Part shown: piece by piece, positions 6,717-14,036 of the stretch
Numbering within the stretch: position 1 is the first letter of the stretch
How the letters are laid out: every line of letters starts with the position of its first letter
From: Clostridia bacterium
Lineage (GTDB): Bacteria; Bacillota; Clostridia; Oscillospirales; Ruminococcaceae
Assembly (NCBI GenBank): GCA_021152595.1
Contig: JAGKVC010000115.1
Location: 1 to 19,937 of the forward strand
Direction of reading: 5' to 3'
Length of the DNA stretch: 19,937 nucleotides
The notes under the pieces: generated by a model
Seen by the model: the letters and a program-made list of their open reading frames with translations, nothing else
Told to the model about the DNA's origin: nothing
Databases searched by the model: none
Position numbers and translations under genes: made by a program

Positions 6717-7223
6717 ATGTCAGAATATGTGACCTCAGCCTATGGTGAAGCACTGTTCAAGCTGATGAAAAAGAAGAACATCGAAAAGATAACCGTGGAC
6801 GAGCTGTGCGAGGAAGGCGGCATCGGCAGAGCAACCTATTTTCGCAATTTCAAATCAAAGGACGAGATCATCACCGCTTACATCATCATGAAGTGGCGTG
6901 AATATGAGCGTGAACACAGACTAAAGGAGCACCAGATCAATGATAGTTACCGTGTCAGGAGGTACTTTGATTTTTGCTACTCTCTGCGGAAAAAGAATGA
7001 TCTTATCATCGGACAGGGGCATCATGGAGCGATCTTGTCCGCTTATGAGGTCATCATGACCGACAGCGACACCGATCAGACCTCGGATACCTACGAAAGC
7101 TACTACCTTGCCTACGGGCTTTTTGGCATCTTTATGAAGTGGGCAAGGAACGGTTATGCCGAGTCAGTGCAGGAGATGACGCAGATCGTGGTGGAAAGGA
7201 TATTTGCAGGAAATATGGAATAA
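6717..7223 (+). CDS. TetR/AcrR-family repressor of module 2
   Basis: The start at 6717 is preferred: AAAGGA lies upstream, and the in-frame ATG at 6666 sits inside the operator. The 168-residue product has a compact DNA-binding domain, KNIEKITVDELCEEGGIGRA followed by TYFRNFKSKDEII (about residues 20-51). The C-terminal domain ends YLAYGLFGIFMKWARNGYAE, a pattern seen in short Firmicutes TetR proteins and echoed by DWAERGFAE in the module 3 regulator. It is transcribed away from the esterase operon with the two matching palindromes between them, so autoregulation plus control of the two hydrolases is the natural reading. The ligand is unknown; an ester or sugar-derived product would fit but is speculation. 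Confidence 0.9.
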   Translation: MSEYVTSAYGEALFKLMKKKNIEKITVDELCEEGGIGRATYFRNFKSKDEIITAYIIMKWREYEREHRLKEHQINDSYRVRRYFDFCYSLRKKNDLIIGQGHHGAILSAYEVIMTDSDTDQTSDTYESYYLAYGLFGIFMKWARNGYAESVQEMTQIVVERIFAGNME

Positions 7224-7225
7224 AT

Positions 7226-7269
7226 GAAGCCCTGAGAAATGCTTATCAGTAAGCAAATCTCAGGGCTTC
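7226..7269. terminator. Bidirectional terminator between two convergent tetR genes
   Basis: A 12-bp perfect stem (GAAGCCCTGAGA 7226-7237 with TCTCAGGGCTTC 7258-7269) continues, after an A/A bulge on each side, into a second 6-bp stem TGCTTA/TAAGCA with a TCAG loop. TTCCTTT follows on the plus strand. It separates modules 2 and 3. Confidence 0.85.
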
Positions 7270-7310
7270 TTCCTTTACGGCATTCACGCTTTATAATAGA
7301 CAACTGTCGC

Positions 7311-7841
7311 TTAATTATCAAACATCGTCAGGGTGAACTTTGTCAGCTCTATTGCAAGCTCGTGCGGAGTTTCCGCAAATCCTCGCTCAGCCCAATCTAA
7401 AATGCAGTTGAAAATAATACCGTTCCAGGCGATGATACGCAGTCTGATACTCTCATCAAAAGATTCGACGCTGCGGTTTATTTCGTTAAGTATCTGCATA
7501 CCCATTCCGGCTTTCAGGATCAGCGGTATCTTCTCCTTGTAGCGGTATGCCGCCTGCAAGATGATCTCCCAGTTCGTGCCGATGTCAACACCCATTGCAA
7601 TACGCACATCTTCGGCAACGTGCTTGATATCATCTTCCAGCACATCGGTCACAAGGTAGAAATTCTTGTAAAAACCGCCCCTTGAAACCCCTGCCGTCTT
7701 TGTCAGCTCGCTCACAGTGATCTCGGTGATGCATTTCTTTTCAAGCAGACCATAGAGCGCTTCACGCAGACAGTCAACGATGAGCCGGTGTGAGCGTTCG
7801 TTTGCTTTTTGAAGGTTCCCCATCTTCTTTTCATTCGGCAT
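7311..7841 (-). CDS. TetR/AcrR-family repressor of module 3
   Basis: The ATG at 7841 has AAAGGAG upstream; a TTG two codons earlier (7847) is too close to that site. The 176-residue protein carries a TetR-type HTH, KKCITEITVSELTKTAGVSR followed by GGFYKNFYLVTDVLEDDI (about residues 36-73). Its C-terminal half ends WNGIIFNCILDWAERGFAET, similar in pattern to the module 2 regulator. It faces away from the phospholipase D-MATE operon across a 128-base gap holding overlapping promoters and one palindrome. It most likely represses both directions and is relieved by a compound handled by the pump or sensed at the membrane. Confidence 0.9.
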   Translation of the reverse strand: MPNEKKMGNLQKANERSHRLIVDCLREALYGLLEKKCITEITVSELTKTAGVSRGGFYKNFYLVTDVLEDDIKHVAEDVRIAMGVDIGTNWEIILQAAYRYKEKIPLILKAGMGMQILNEINRSVESFDESIRLRIIAWNGIIFNCILDWAERGFAETPHELAIELTKFTLTMFDN

Positions 7842-7882
7842 AAACAAATGTCTCCTTTCTGTTCACTCGGACTTGAAATCTA

Positions 7883-7911
7883 TTGACGAAACAGCTTAAA
7901 TACATTATACT
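7883..7911 (+). promoter_or_regulatory. Promoter of the phospholipase D-MATE operon
   Basis: TTGACG (7883-7888) and TATACT (7906-7911) have a 17-base spacer. The predicted start near 7918 falls inside the palindrome at 7914-7927. Confidence 0.85.
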
Positions 7912-7932
7912 ATAAGTGTGAACACTTGTCAA
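7904..7932 (-). promoter_or_regulatory. Perfect consensus promoter of the module 3 tetR
   Basis: On the minus strand TTGACA (7932-7927) and TATAAT (7909-7904) are both perfect and 17 bases apart. The -10 box overlaps the -10 box of the opposing promoter (7906-7911), so the two directions compete for polymerase. Confidence 0.88.
7914..7927. promoter_or_regulatory. Single operator shared by the divergent module 3 promoters
   Basis: AAGTGTGAACACTT is a 14-bp palindrome (6-bp arms AAGTGT/ACACTT around GA). It lies in the spacer between the -35 and -10 boxes of the tetR promoter and over the start site of the phospholipase D promoter, so one bound repressor would block both. Confidence 0.78.
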
Positions 7933-7969
7933 TGCTGAATTTTAGTTTTTTAAAAGCGGGGTGATGTCA

Positions 7970-9535
7970 ATGGAAAAGGGCAGGATATTAAATCTGATAA
8001 AGAAACCGAAAAACGGCTTGCTGAGGATCGTATTCAGCCGCCTTGTGGTCGTGTTTCTGATGCTTGGATTACAGATATTCCTTTATATTGCGTTCTTTGT
8101 GCTGATCAGTCAGTTCCTTCCGCAATTTGCGGTGTTTCAGTCGGTTTTCGCATTTGGAATGGTGATATACCTTTTTAACAACAAAATGGATTCCTCAGCA
8201 AAGCTCACATGGCTTGCGCTAATCGCAGTTCTTCCAATATTCGGAGCCTTTCTGCTTGCCTTTACACAGCGAAACCTCGGTCACCGAAATATGCAGAAGA
8301 ATATGGACAAGATCATAAAGAATACGAAAAAAATGCTCTCACAGGACAATAAAGTGACCGATGTGTTGTCAGACGATCTGTACTGTACGAATAATCTGCA
8401 CCGTTATATGAACCATAGCGGAGCATATCCGATCTGTGACGGCACGCTTGTGAACTATTATCCCATGGGTGAAGATGCCTTTCCTGTTATGCTTGAGGAA
8501 CTTGAAAAGGCAGAAAAGTTTATTTTCCTTGAGTATTTCATCATACAGGAAGGTTATATGTGGGGACGTATCCTTGATGTGCTTGCCAGAAAAGCAGCAG
8601 AAGGGGTTGATGTGCGTGTAATGTATGACGGAACCTGCGAATTCTCCAAACTTCCCTCGAATTACCCTCAGATGCTTGGCAATCTTGGTATCAAGGCAAG
8701 AATGTTCGCCCCTCTGAAACCGTTTCTGTCTTCCCATTACAATTATCGTGACCACCGCAAGATCATGGTGATCGACGGAAAAACTGCTTTCAGCGGCGGT
8801 ATCAATCTTGCAGACGAGTATATCAACCACACGCATCCTTGCGGACAATGGAAGGACACTGGCGTAATGCTCAAAGGAAAAGCTGTCAGCAGCTTTACGC
8901 TGATGTTTCTGCAATTATGGGAACTGCCGAACCCTTATCCCGAATTTGACATGGAGCATCTCGAAACCGATGAATACCCCGAAGCAGAGGGCTATGTGAT
9001 GCCGTTCGGAGAATGTCCGCTTACAGATAATAAGCTGGGCGAAACGGTCTATATGGATATTCTGAACAGGGCAAGAAAAAGTGTGCATATCATGACACCG
9101 TATCTTATTTTAGATGACGAGTTGAAATGTGCTTTGAAATATGCAGCTCGGCGCGGGGTAGATGTGAAGCTGATACTTCCAGGTATCCCCGATCACAAGA
9201 CAGCCTACGCCCTTGCCCGTTCACATTACGGAGAACTGATAGGCGCAGGCATCGGGATATATGAATACACGCCCGGAATGGTTCACACAAAAGTGTGTGT
9301 CAGTGACGATTGCCGTGCCGTTGTGGGTACGATCAATCTTGACTACCGCAGTCTGTATCATCATTTTGAATGTGCGGCGTATCTTTACAAAGTGCCTTGT
9401 ATCTCAGAGATCGAACAGGATTTTCAGCAGACACTGGCAGTTTGCCGTAAGATCGGGGGAGCTGAACTCAAAAGCGAACGAAAGCTGTATAACCTTGCAG
9501 GTGCATTGCTGAAAGTGGTCGCACCGCTGATGTAG
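7970..9535 (+). CDS. cls: Cardiolipin synthase-like phospholipase D family membrane protein
   Basis: Two HKD motifs are intact: HRKIMVID (H262, K264, D269) and VHTKVCVSD (H439, K441, D446). Each is followed by the expected SGGINLADEY or GTINLDYRS context. The N-terminus has hydrophobic segments at about 20-47, 50-70 and 80-99, with a basic patch after the last. Length (521 residues from ATG 7970) and layout match bacterial cardiolipin synthases, which join two phosphatidylglycerol molecules at the membrane. The start at 7970 is chosen because GGGGTGAT is correctly spaced from it; GTG at 7961 and ATG at 7964 are alternatives. It is co-transcribed with a MATE pump under a TetR operator, which suggests membrane remodelling coupled to export of a membrane-active compound. 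A housekeeping role is less likely given this control. Confidence 0.88.
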   Translation: MEKGRILNLIKKPKNGLLRIVFSRLVVVFLMLGLQIFLYIAFFVLISQFLPQFAVFQSVFAFGMVIYLFNNKMDSSAKLTWLALIAVLPIFGAFLLAFTQRNLGHRNMQKNMDKIIKNTKKMLSQDNKVTDVLSDDLYCTNNLHRYMNHSGAYPICDGTLVNYYPMGEDAFPVMLEELEKAEKFIFLEYFIIQEGYMWGRILDVLARKAAEGVDVRVMYDGTCEFSKLPSNYPQMLGNLGIKARMFAPLKPFLSSHYNYRDHRKIMVIDGKTAFSGGINLADEYINHTHPCGQWKDTGVMLKGKAVSSFTLMFLQLWELPNPYPEFDMEHLETDEYPEAEGYVMPFGECPLTDNKLGETVYMDILNRARKSVHIMTPYLILDDELKCALKYAARRGVDVKLILPGIPDHKTAYALARSHYGELIGAGIGIYEYTPGMVHTKVCVSDDCRAVVGTINLDYRSLYHHFECAAYLYKVPCISEIEQDFQQTLAVCRKIGGAELKSERKLYNLAGALLKVVAPLM

Positions 9536-9551
9536 GCCGAGGAGGTATATT

Positions 9552-10955
9552 ATGGATACACATAATAATGTAAGCGAAGAATTGGCAAGCGGTAACATCG
9601 CCCATCTGCTCCGAAAAATGGCGATACCCGGTGTGATCTCACAGATACTTCTGCTGCTGTACAACATGGTTGACCGTATCTATCTCGGACGCATGAATGA
9701 CGGAGGTACGGCGCTGCTTGCGGTCGGGCTATGTCTGCCGATAACCTACATTTTCAATGCTGTGGCTTTCCTGTTTGGTCAGGGCGGAGCGGCAAGAGCG
9801 ATGATAAAACTCGGCAGCGGAAAGCGTGACGAGGCGGAAGAAATCATGGGCAACAGTGTTGTTTCCATAATTCTAAGCGGTGCTGTCCTGACTACTGTTC
9901 TGTATATCTTCGCAGAGCCTATCATGTACTTTCTCGGTGCAAGTGATGTGTCGATCGGTGCAGCGGTCACATATATGCGGATTTATACCCTCGGTGCGGT
10001 CGCTATCATGGGATACATGGGATTTTTGCAGTTCATCATCTCGCAGGGCGCGACAAAACAGGCAATGATCTATGTGGTGCTTGGTGCTTTGCTGAACGTG
10101 TTCTTAGATCCGATACTGATATTCGGATTTGATTTGGGCGTGGCAGGTGCGGCTATCGCAACGGTTTTGTCACAGCTTCTTATCGCAGTCCTCAGCATCT
10201 GTTTTCTTATGGGCAAAAAGAGCGCTCTCACCCTCAGATTCAAAAGCATGAAGCTGAAAGCAAGGATTCTGGCGGCGATCGTTACGCTTGGTTTTTCGCC
10301 GTTCCTGATGCAGATCACGGAAGCGGCACTGAATGTTGCGGTCAACGCATCGGCGCAGAAATACGGCGGTGACATCAGTGCATTGGGCATCACCCTTGCG
10401 GTCAGCCTCTCCATGGCGATATGGATGCCAAGCAGCGGTATCAATCAAGGCGCACAGGCACTTCTAAGCTACAACTACGGGAGCAAAAACTTTGACCGAG
10501 TTATGCAGACCTCTAAAACTCTGCTCAGGTTTCAGTTTATGTTTTTCGTGCCGATGACCGCACTTCTTGAGCTGTTCCCCGAAGTGTTCCTGCGTATTTT
10601 CACCTCAGACCCTGCGGTCATCAAGGAGGCAAGCTGGATGGTCAGGCTTTATTCCGCAGGCTTCTTCATTATCCCGATACAGACGGTATTTCAGCAGATA
10701 ACCCTTTCCACGGGACAGGAGAAGGACTGCCTTTATATGGTCATCATCAGAAAACTGGTGCTGCACATTCCGTTGCTTTTCATCCTGCCGATGTTCATGA
10801 AAAACAAGGTGCTTGCGGTCGTTCTTTCCGCACCGATCTCGGACGTTCTTTCGGTCATGGTTACAGTGGCTTGCTTTGTGCCGGGATTCTATCGGAAGAT
10901 GAAAAATCCGGATCATTTCGATGGTGAAAAGATCAGCCTTCCTGCTGAAAACTGA
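9552..10955 (+). CDS. MATE-family multidrug/cation efflux transporter
   Basis: The 467-residue polytopic protein has about 12 hydrophobic segments in two similar halves. It shows MATE hallmarks: LASGNIAHLLRKMAIPGVIS at the N-terminus, VDRIYLGRMNDGGTALLAVG in the first helical hairpin, GQGGAARAMIKLGSGKRDEA after helix 2, and SSGINQGAQALLSYNYGSKN at the start of the second half. These fit the MepA/DinF-like branch that exports cationic drugs by Na+ or H+ antiport. GAGGAGG lies seven bases before the ATG at 9552. It follows the phospholipase D stop by 16 bases and ends before a strong hairpin, so the two genes form one TetR-controlled unit. Substrate is not predictable. Confidence 0.93.
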   Translation: MDTHNNVSEELASGNIAHLLRKMAIPGVISQILLLLYNMVDRIYLGRMNDGGTALLAVGLCLPITYIFNAVAFLFGQGGAARAMIKLGSGKRDEAEEIMGNSVVSIILSGAVLTTVLYIFAEPIMYFLGASDVSIGAAVTYMRIYTLGAVAIMGYMGFLQFIISQGATKQAMIYVVLGALLNVFLDPILIFGFDLGVAGAAIATVLSQLLIAVLSICFLMGKKSALTLRFKSMKLKARILAAIVTLGFSPFLMQITEAALNVAVNASAQKYGGDISALGITLAVSLSMAIWMPSSGINQGAQALLSYNYGSKNFDRVMQTSKTLLRFQFMFFVPMTALLELFPEVFLRIFTSDPAVIKEASWMVRLYSAGFFIIPIQTVFQQITLSTGQEKDCLYMVIIRKLVLHIPLLFILPMFMKNKVLAVVLSAPISDVLSVMVTVACFVPGFYRKMKNPDHFDGEKISLPAEN

Positions 10956-10968
10956 ATAAGCGTCTGAT

Positions 10969-11012
10969 AAGGGCTATGCCTTCCGTACACGGTCACGGAG
11001 GACATAGCCCTT
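10969..11012 (+). terminator. Terminator of the phospholipase D-MATE operon
   Basis: AAGGGCTATG (10969-10978) pairs with CATAGCCCTT (11003-11012), and CTCCGTG-like inner bases extend the stem around an ACACGGTC loop with one bulge. A short T-run with C (TTTCCTT) follows. The hairpin starts 14 bases after the MATE stop. Confidence 0.8.
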
Positions 11013-11109
11013 TCCTTATGCTATGATTATATCGGTCCTGAATCTCCTGTATCACAGTCGCACCGTCCTTGAAGCTGAGTCTGCCGAGAAGCAGCATAAA
11101 GTTCAGCCT
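11013..11109. other. Non-coding lead-in to the mobile-element scar
   Basis: About 97 bases between the MATE terminator and the excisionase-like ATG hold no ribosome-bound start of their own. A minus-strand frame (10993-11202) is open here but lacks a recognisable family or ribosome binding site, and I do not call it a gene. Together with 11013-11601 this is mostly relic DNA plus the CorA promoter. Confidence 0.4.
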
Positions 11110-11235
11110 ATGGAAATGCTCACCATTAAGGAGTGTACCGAGGCTGTAAAGGGACTGTCTGAGCATACCGTCCGCAAGCTGGTAACACAGGGAAAGGTGC
11201 ATTACATCCGCATATGTTCCGTCATACTTCGGTGA
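11110..11235 (+). pseudogene. Truncated excisionase-like HTH protein
   Basis: From the ATG at 11110 the frame reads MEMLTIKECTEAVKGLSEHT followed by VRKLVTQGKVHYIRI. This is the winged-HTH start of an excisionase/MerR-like DNA-binding protein as carried by integrative elements, where it directs element excision. Homology stops at about 11205. The last few codons (CSVILR) are read from the recombinase gene fragment in another frame, and TGA follows at once. The usual C-terminal half (GKILVS-type wing and tail) is missing. It is a broken gene created by a deletion joining it to the integrase tail. Confidence 0.6.
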
Positions 11236-11405
11236 GCTTGCAGCTTCAGGCAGGCATCAGTATTGCAGACGCAGCTAAGCGAGCAGGTCATGCACGTCCT
11301 GATGTGACACTGAGAATTTACTCTCACACACTCAAAAAGAATGATCTGCACTGCTGTGAGGCTGTTACGAAAGCAATGCCGAAAATACCGAAGCATGAAG
11401 CGTAG
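11214..11405 (+). pseudogene. 3' fragment of a tyrosine recombinase (integrase)
   Basis: The 63-residue frame is the C-terminal catalytic end of a phage/ICE-type tyrosine recombinase. It shows FRHTSVSLQLQAG with the second catalytic Arg of the family (R3) and AGHARPDVTLRIYSHTL with H26 and the nucleophile Y36. About 300 upstream residues, including the first catalytic Arg and the DNA-binding domains, are absent, so it cannot be active. It overlaps the excisionase remnant at a junction near 11206-11214. In intact elements xis lies directly upstream of int, so one internal deletion running from within xis to near the end of int explains the arrangement. Confidence 0.78.
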
Positions 11406-11464
11406 TGACCGGCTATGTCAAGCTGCGTAAAGTCTATCTTGTTGCATCTTGAAGTATCGTGAAA

Positions 11465-11482
11465 GTTGACCGATTGTTGACC
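11465..11482 (+). repeat. GTTGACC direct repeats 11 bp apart near the integrase tail
   Basis: GTTGACC occurs at 11465-11471 and 11476-11482, one helical turn apart, with a related GCTGACC at 11493-11499. They lie 60 to 95 bases past the integrase stop, where an attachment site with recombinase or excisionase binding repeats would be expected. The att reading is inference. Confidence 0.35.
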
Positions 11483-11539
11483 AAAGTGATATGCTGACCG
11501 CTGAAATCGCCCGAAAGCATCGTATTTTCGGCATGAGGG

Positions 11540-11568
11540 TTGAATTTTCACGGTTAATATGATATAAT
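11540..11568 (+). promoter_or_regulatory. Promoter of the corA-kinase operon
   Basis: TTGAAT (11540-11545), a 17-base spacer and TATAAT (11563-11568) with an extended -10 TG (TGATATAAT). The block ATATGATATAATA is identical to that at the response-regulator promoter (15418-15430). A start near 11575 leaves a short leader before the ATG at 11602. Confidence 0.85.
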
Positions 11569-11601
11569 AGGACAAAACCGACATGCATAAGGAGCGAACC
11601 C

Positions 11602-12519
11602 ATGTATTATTACATCCGGAATTCACTGGAAAAAGCAGAGCATCTGAATTTCACCAAGAAAAACAGCCGTTATGTCGCGGTGCTGACCTCGGCGGAATGG
11701 CTCGCGTGCAAGGATCAGTTTGATATGGGCATCGAAATGGACATCGACTTGAACTCGATCCACTCCACCAAAGCGGAAGTCAACTATGATTCCCTGACCG
11801 GCAGCTTCTGCATTCCGGACAGAAATCGCATCTCCGAACCGAATACGAAATTCGCCTTTGCACTCGATGAAAAAGGCATTGTGTTCATTGACGACAGCGG
11901 CTATGTGGCGAAGATCATCGACCGCATTACAGCCTGCAAGCGCTGGGCAGTGCCGAGCCTTGAGCGGTTCATCTATGATTTTCTGGAACAGATCGTATCA
12001 AGGGATCAGATCACTCTGGAGAAATTCGATCAGGAGCTTGATTCCATCGAATCCGGTATCATGGAGGGCGGCATCACGGATCCCTCCCAGCGGATCAGCC
12101 ATATCCGCAGCGATCTCCGCGATATGCGCATCCATTACGAGCAGCTTCTGGATCTGAGTCAGGAGCTGAAGGAAAACGAAAACAATTTCTTCAAAAAGGA
12201 GAATACGCGCTATTTTCATCTGTTTACGCAGCGTGTGTCGCGGCTGCATGATCTGACGACCTCTCTGCGCGATTTCTCGATCCAGATCCGCGATCTTTAC
12301 CAGTCCCAGCTCGATGTCAGGCAGAACCGGATCATGGCGCTGCTGACGATCATCTCCTCGATCTTCATGCCGCTGACGCTGATCGCGGGCTGGTACGGCA
12401 TGAACTTCAAATATATGCCTGAACTGGAATACAAAATCTCCTATCCGCTCGTCATCGCAATCAGCATTGCCATCGTGATCGTGAGCCTTATCTTCTTCAA
12501 GAAGAAAAAATGGCTCTGA
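11602..12519 (+). CDS. corA: CorA-family Mg2+/divalent metal transporter
   Basis: The 305-residue protein ends in the CorA signature: two C-terminal membrane helices (about 243-262 and 280-299) with the selectivity motif WYGMNF (G266-M267-N268) between them and a basic KKKKWL tail. The N-terminal 240 residues are the cytoplasmic alpha/beta plus long-helix domain, including the coiled stalk SRDQITLEKFDQELDSIESG. CorA pentamers passively import Mg2+ (or Co2+/Ni2+, with some members exporting Zn2+). AAGGAG lies eight bases before the ATG. The stop codon overlaps the start of the next gene by ten bases, so this transporter is translationally tied to a two-protein sensor system. That suggests metal or envelope sensing, although which ion is unknown. 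Confidence 0.92.
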   Translation: MYYYIRNSLEKAEHLNFTKKNSRYVAVLTSAEWLACKDQFDMGIEMDIDLNSIHSTKAEVNYDSLTGSFCIPDRNRISEPNTKFAFALDEKGIVFIDDSGYVAKIIDRITACKRWAVPSLERFIYDFLEQIVSRDQITLEKFDQELDSIESGIMEGGITDPSQRISHIRSDLRDMRIHYEQLLDLSQELKENENNFFKKENTRYFHLFTQRVSRLHDLTTSLRDFSIQIRDLYQSQLDVRQNRIMALLTIISSIFMPLTLIAGWYGMNFKYMPELEYKISYPLVIAISIAIVIVSLIFFKKKKWL

Positions 12520-14036
12520 TTTCAGTGAACACCCCCGAACCGCAGCTTCTGCCGTGGCTGATCTCCGTCCGCAAACGGCTTCTGCCGACACGCGCACGCA
12601 CGAACATGCTGATTTCCGGCACGCTGATGATCCTCTTTCTGCTGATCCGCGCCATGAAATACCGGATCGGTTCATGGTCTTTCACGCTGTCACGGATGTG
12701 CTGGTATCTCTATTATGCGCCGATTATTTTAATCCCGACGCTGTTCCTGATGATCAGTCTCGACTGCGGAAACACCGCCGCAAAACAGAGCAGATTCCGG
12801 AAATATCTGCCGTTTCCGGCGCTGCTGCTGACATGCGGCATTCTGACAAATGATCTGCACCACATGGCATTTGACATAGGAACGGCGGATTGGAAAGAAG
12901 TCATTGAACACGGCAGCTATACCTACGGCGCGCTGTTTTTCGCGGCGGAATTCTGGACCTGCTGCATGATGGCGGCTGGCGTTGCGCATCTGATCTCCGT
13001 ATCAAGGCAGAGCAGGCAGAAAAAGCAGATGATCCGTCCGCTGCTGTTTCTGCTGCTGACCGCAGCCGTGCTGATCACTGACCGGATTCTGGAAAAAACC
13101 GGACTGCCGAATTTCTACATGATGCCGGAGCTGCTGATTTTCTGCCTGATTGCCGTGCAGGAAAGCTGCATCCGGAACCGGCTTCTGCCGCATAATGAAA
13201 ACTATGAGGCATTTTTCCCGCAGCTTGATCTGCCGCTGATGCTGACCGATTCGCAGCTTGATCCGGTCTACCGGACGGCGATTCCGGTCACAGCGGAAAA
13301 GGAGCAGCTTCAGAAGGCTGCAGAACATCCTGTGTATCCCGATCCGGATACGCGGCTCTCGGGGCTGCCGCTGCCTGCCGGATACGCATTCTTCACAGAG
13401 GATGAAAGCATCCTCAACCGCCTGAACGAGGAATTACAGGATGCCAATGAGGTGCTTGCACTTGAAAATGAGCTGCTCGTCCGCGAGCAGGAGCTGATCG
13501 CAGAAAAGGCTGCGATCGAGGAGCGGAATCTGCTCTATACGAAAGCGGAAAAGGAGGTCTATCCGGCAAGAACGCGGATTGCAGAAATCCTCGATCACAC
13601 ACAGCCGGAAACGCCTTCGTTCCGACGGGATATTGCCGGTGCGCTCGCGCTGACAGCCTATGTCAAACGCCAAGCGAATTTTGTCATGGTCGAAGCGGAG
13701 CGCGAAACCATGATGATCGAGGAGCTTGCCGCCGCATTGCAGGAATCCGCCCATTATTTCGGATACTGCGGCATGCATACAACGGTCAGCATTACGGCAA
13801 AATCAGATTTCCCCTGCCGGACAGCTACGGCGCTCTACGACAGCTTTGAAGCCGCCGCAGAAGCACTCTGCGGCAGGACGGAGGAGCTCTGGCTGCGGCT
13901 TTCGGATACAGAGCTGCTGATGCTGGCGGATACCGAGCATCCGGTAACGCTGCCGCCGCTTTCGCTCCCTGCATCCTGCGATCATGCGGACGGTCAGACG
14001 GTGATCCGGATTGCGGCAGGAGGTGACAGCCCATGA
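12510..14036 (+). CDS. 7TM histidine-kinase-like membrane protein lacking visible kinase motifs
   Basis: The N-terminal half (residues about 30-218) has six or seven hydrophobic segments and the stretch CGILTNDLHHMAFDI (109-123), typical of the histidine kinase N-terminal 7TM domain. A coiled coil at about 298-350 (LNRLNEELQDANEVLALENE and on) follows, as in the signalling helix before a kinase core. At the position of the phospho-acceptor helix the sequence is RNLLYTKAEKEVYPARTRIAE, with no HExxN/HD motif. The final 110 residues (QESAHYFGYCGMHTTVSITA on) look like a degenerate ATPase-type domain without clear N, G1 or G2 boxes. The ATG lies inside the corA end and its own stop overlaps the next kinase gene (ATGA). 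I infer a pseudokinase receptor working with that kinase; a very divergent active kinase is possible. Confidence 0.8.
   Translation: MALISVNTPEPQLLPWLISVRKRLLPTRARTNMLISGTLMILFLLIRAMKYRIGSWSFTLSRMCWYLYYAPIILIPTLFLMISLDCGNTAAKQSRFRKYLPFPALLLTCGILTNDLHHMAFDIGTADWKEVIEHGSYTYGALFFAAEFWTCCMMAAGVAHLISVSRQSRQKKQMIRPLLFLLLTAAVLITDRILEKTGLPNFYMMPELLIFCLIAVQESCIRNRLLPHNENYEAFFPQLDLPLMLTDSQLDPVYRTAIPVTAEKEQLQKAAEHPVYPDPDTRLSGLPLPAGYAFFTEDESILNRLNEELQDANEVLALENELLVREQELIAEKAAIEERNLLYTKAEKEVYPARTRIAEILDHTQPETPSFRRDIAGALALTAYVKRQANFVMVEAERETMMIEELAAALQESAHYFGYCGMHTTVSITAKSDFPCRTATALYDSFEAAAEALCGRTEELWLRLSDTELLMLADTEHPVTLPPLSLPASCDHADGQTVIRIAAGGDSP

Noticed and set aside
10993..11202. Minus-strand frame of 69 codons over the MATE terminator and excisionase remnant
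   Set aside because: It overlaps a terminator hairpin, has no ribosome binding site and no family that I recognise, although the stretch SFKDGATVIQEIQDRYNHSI looks protein-like.
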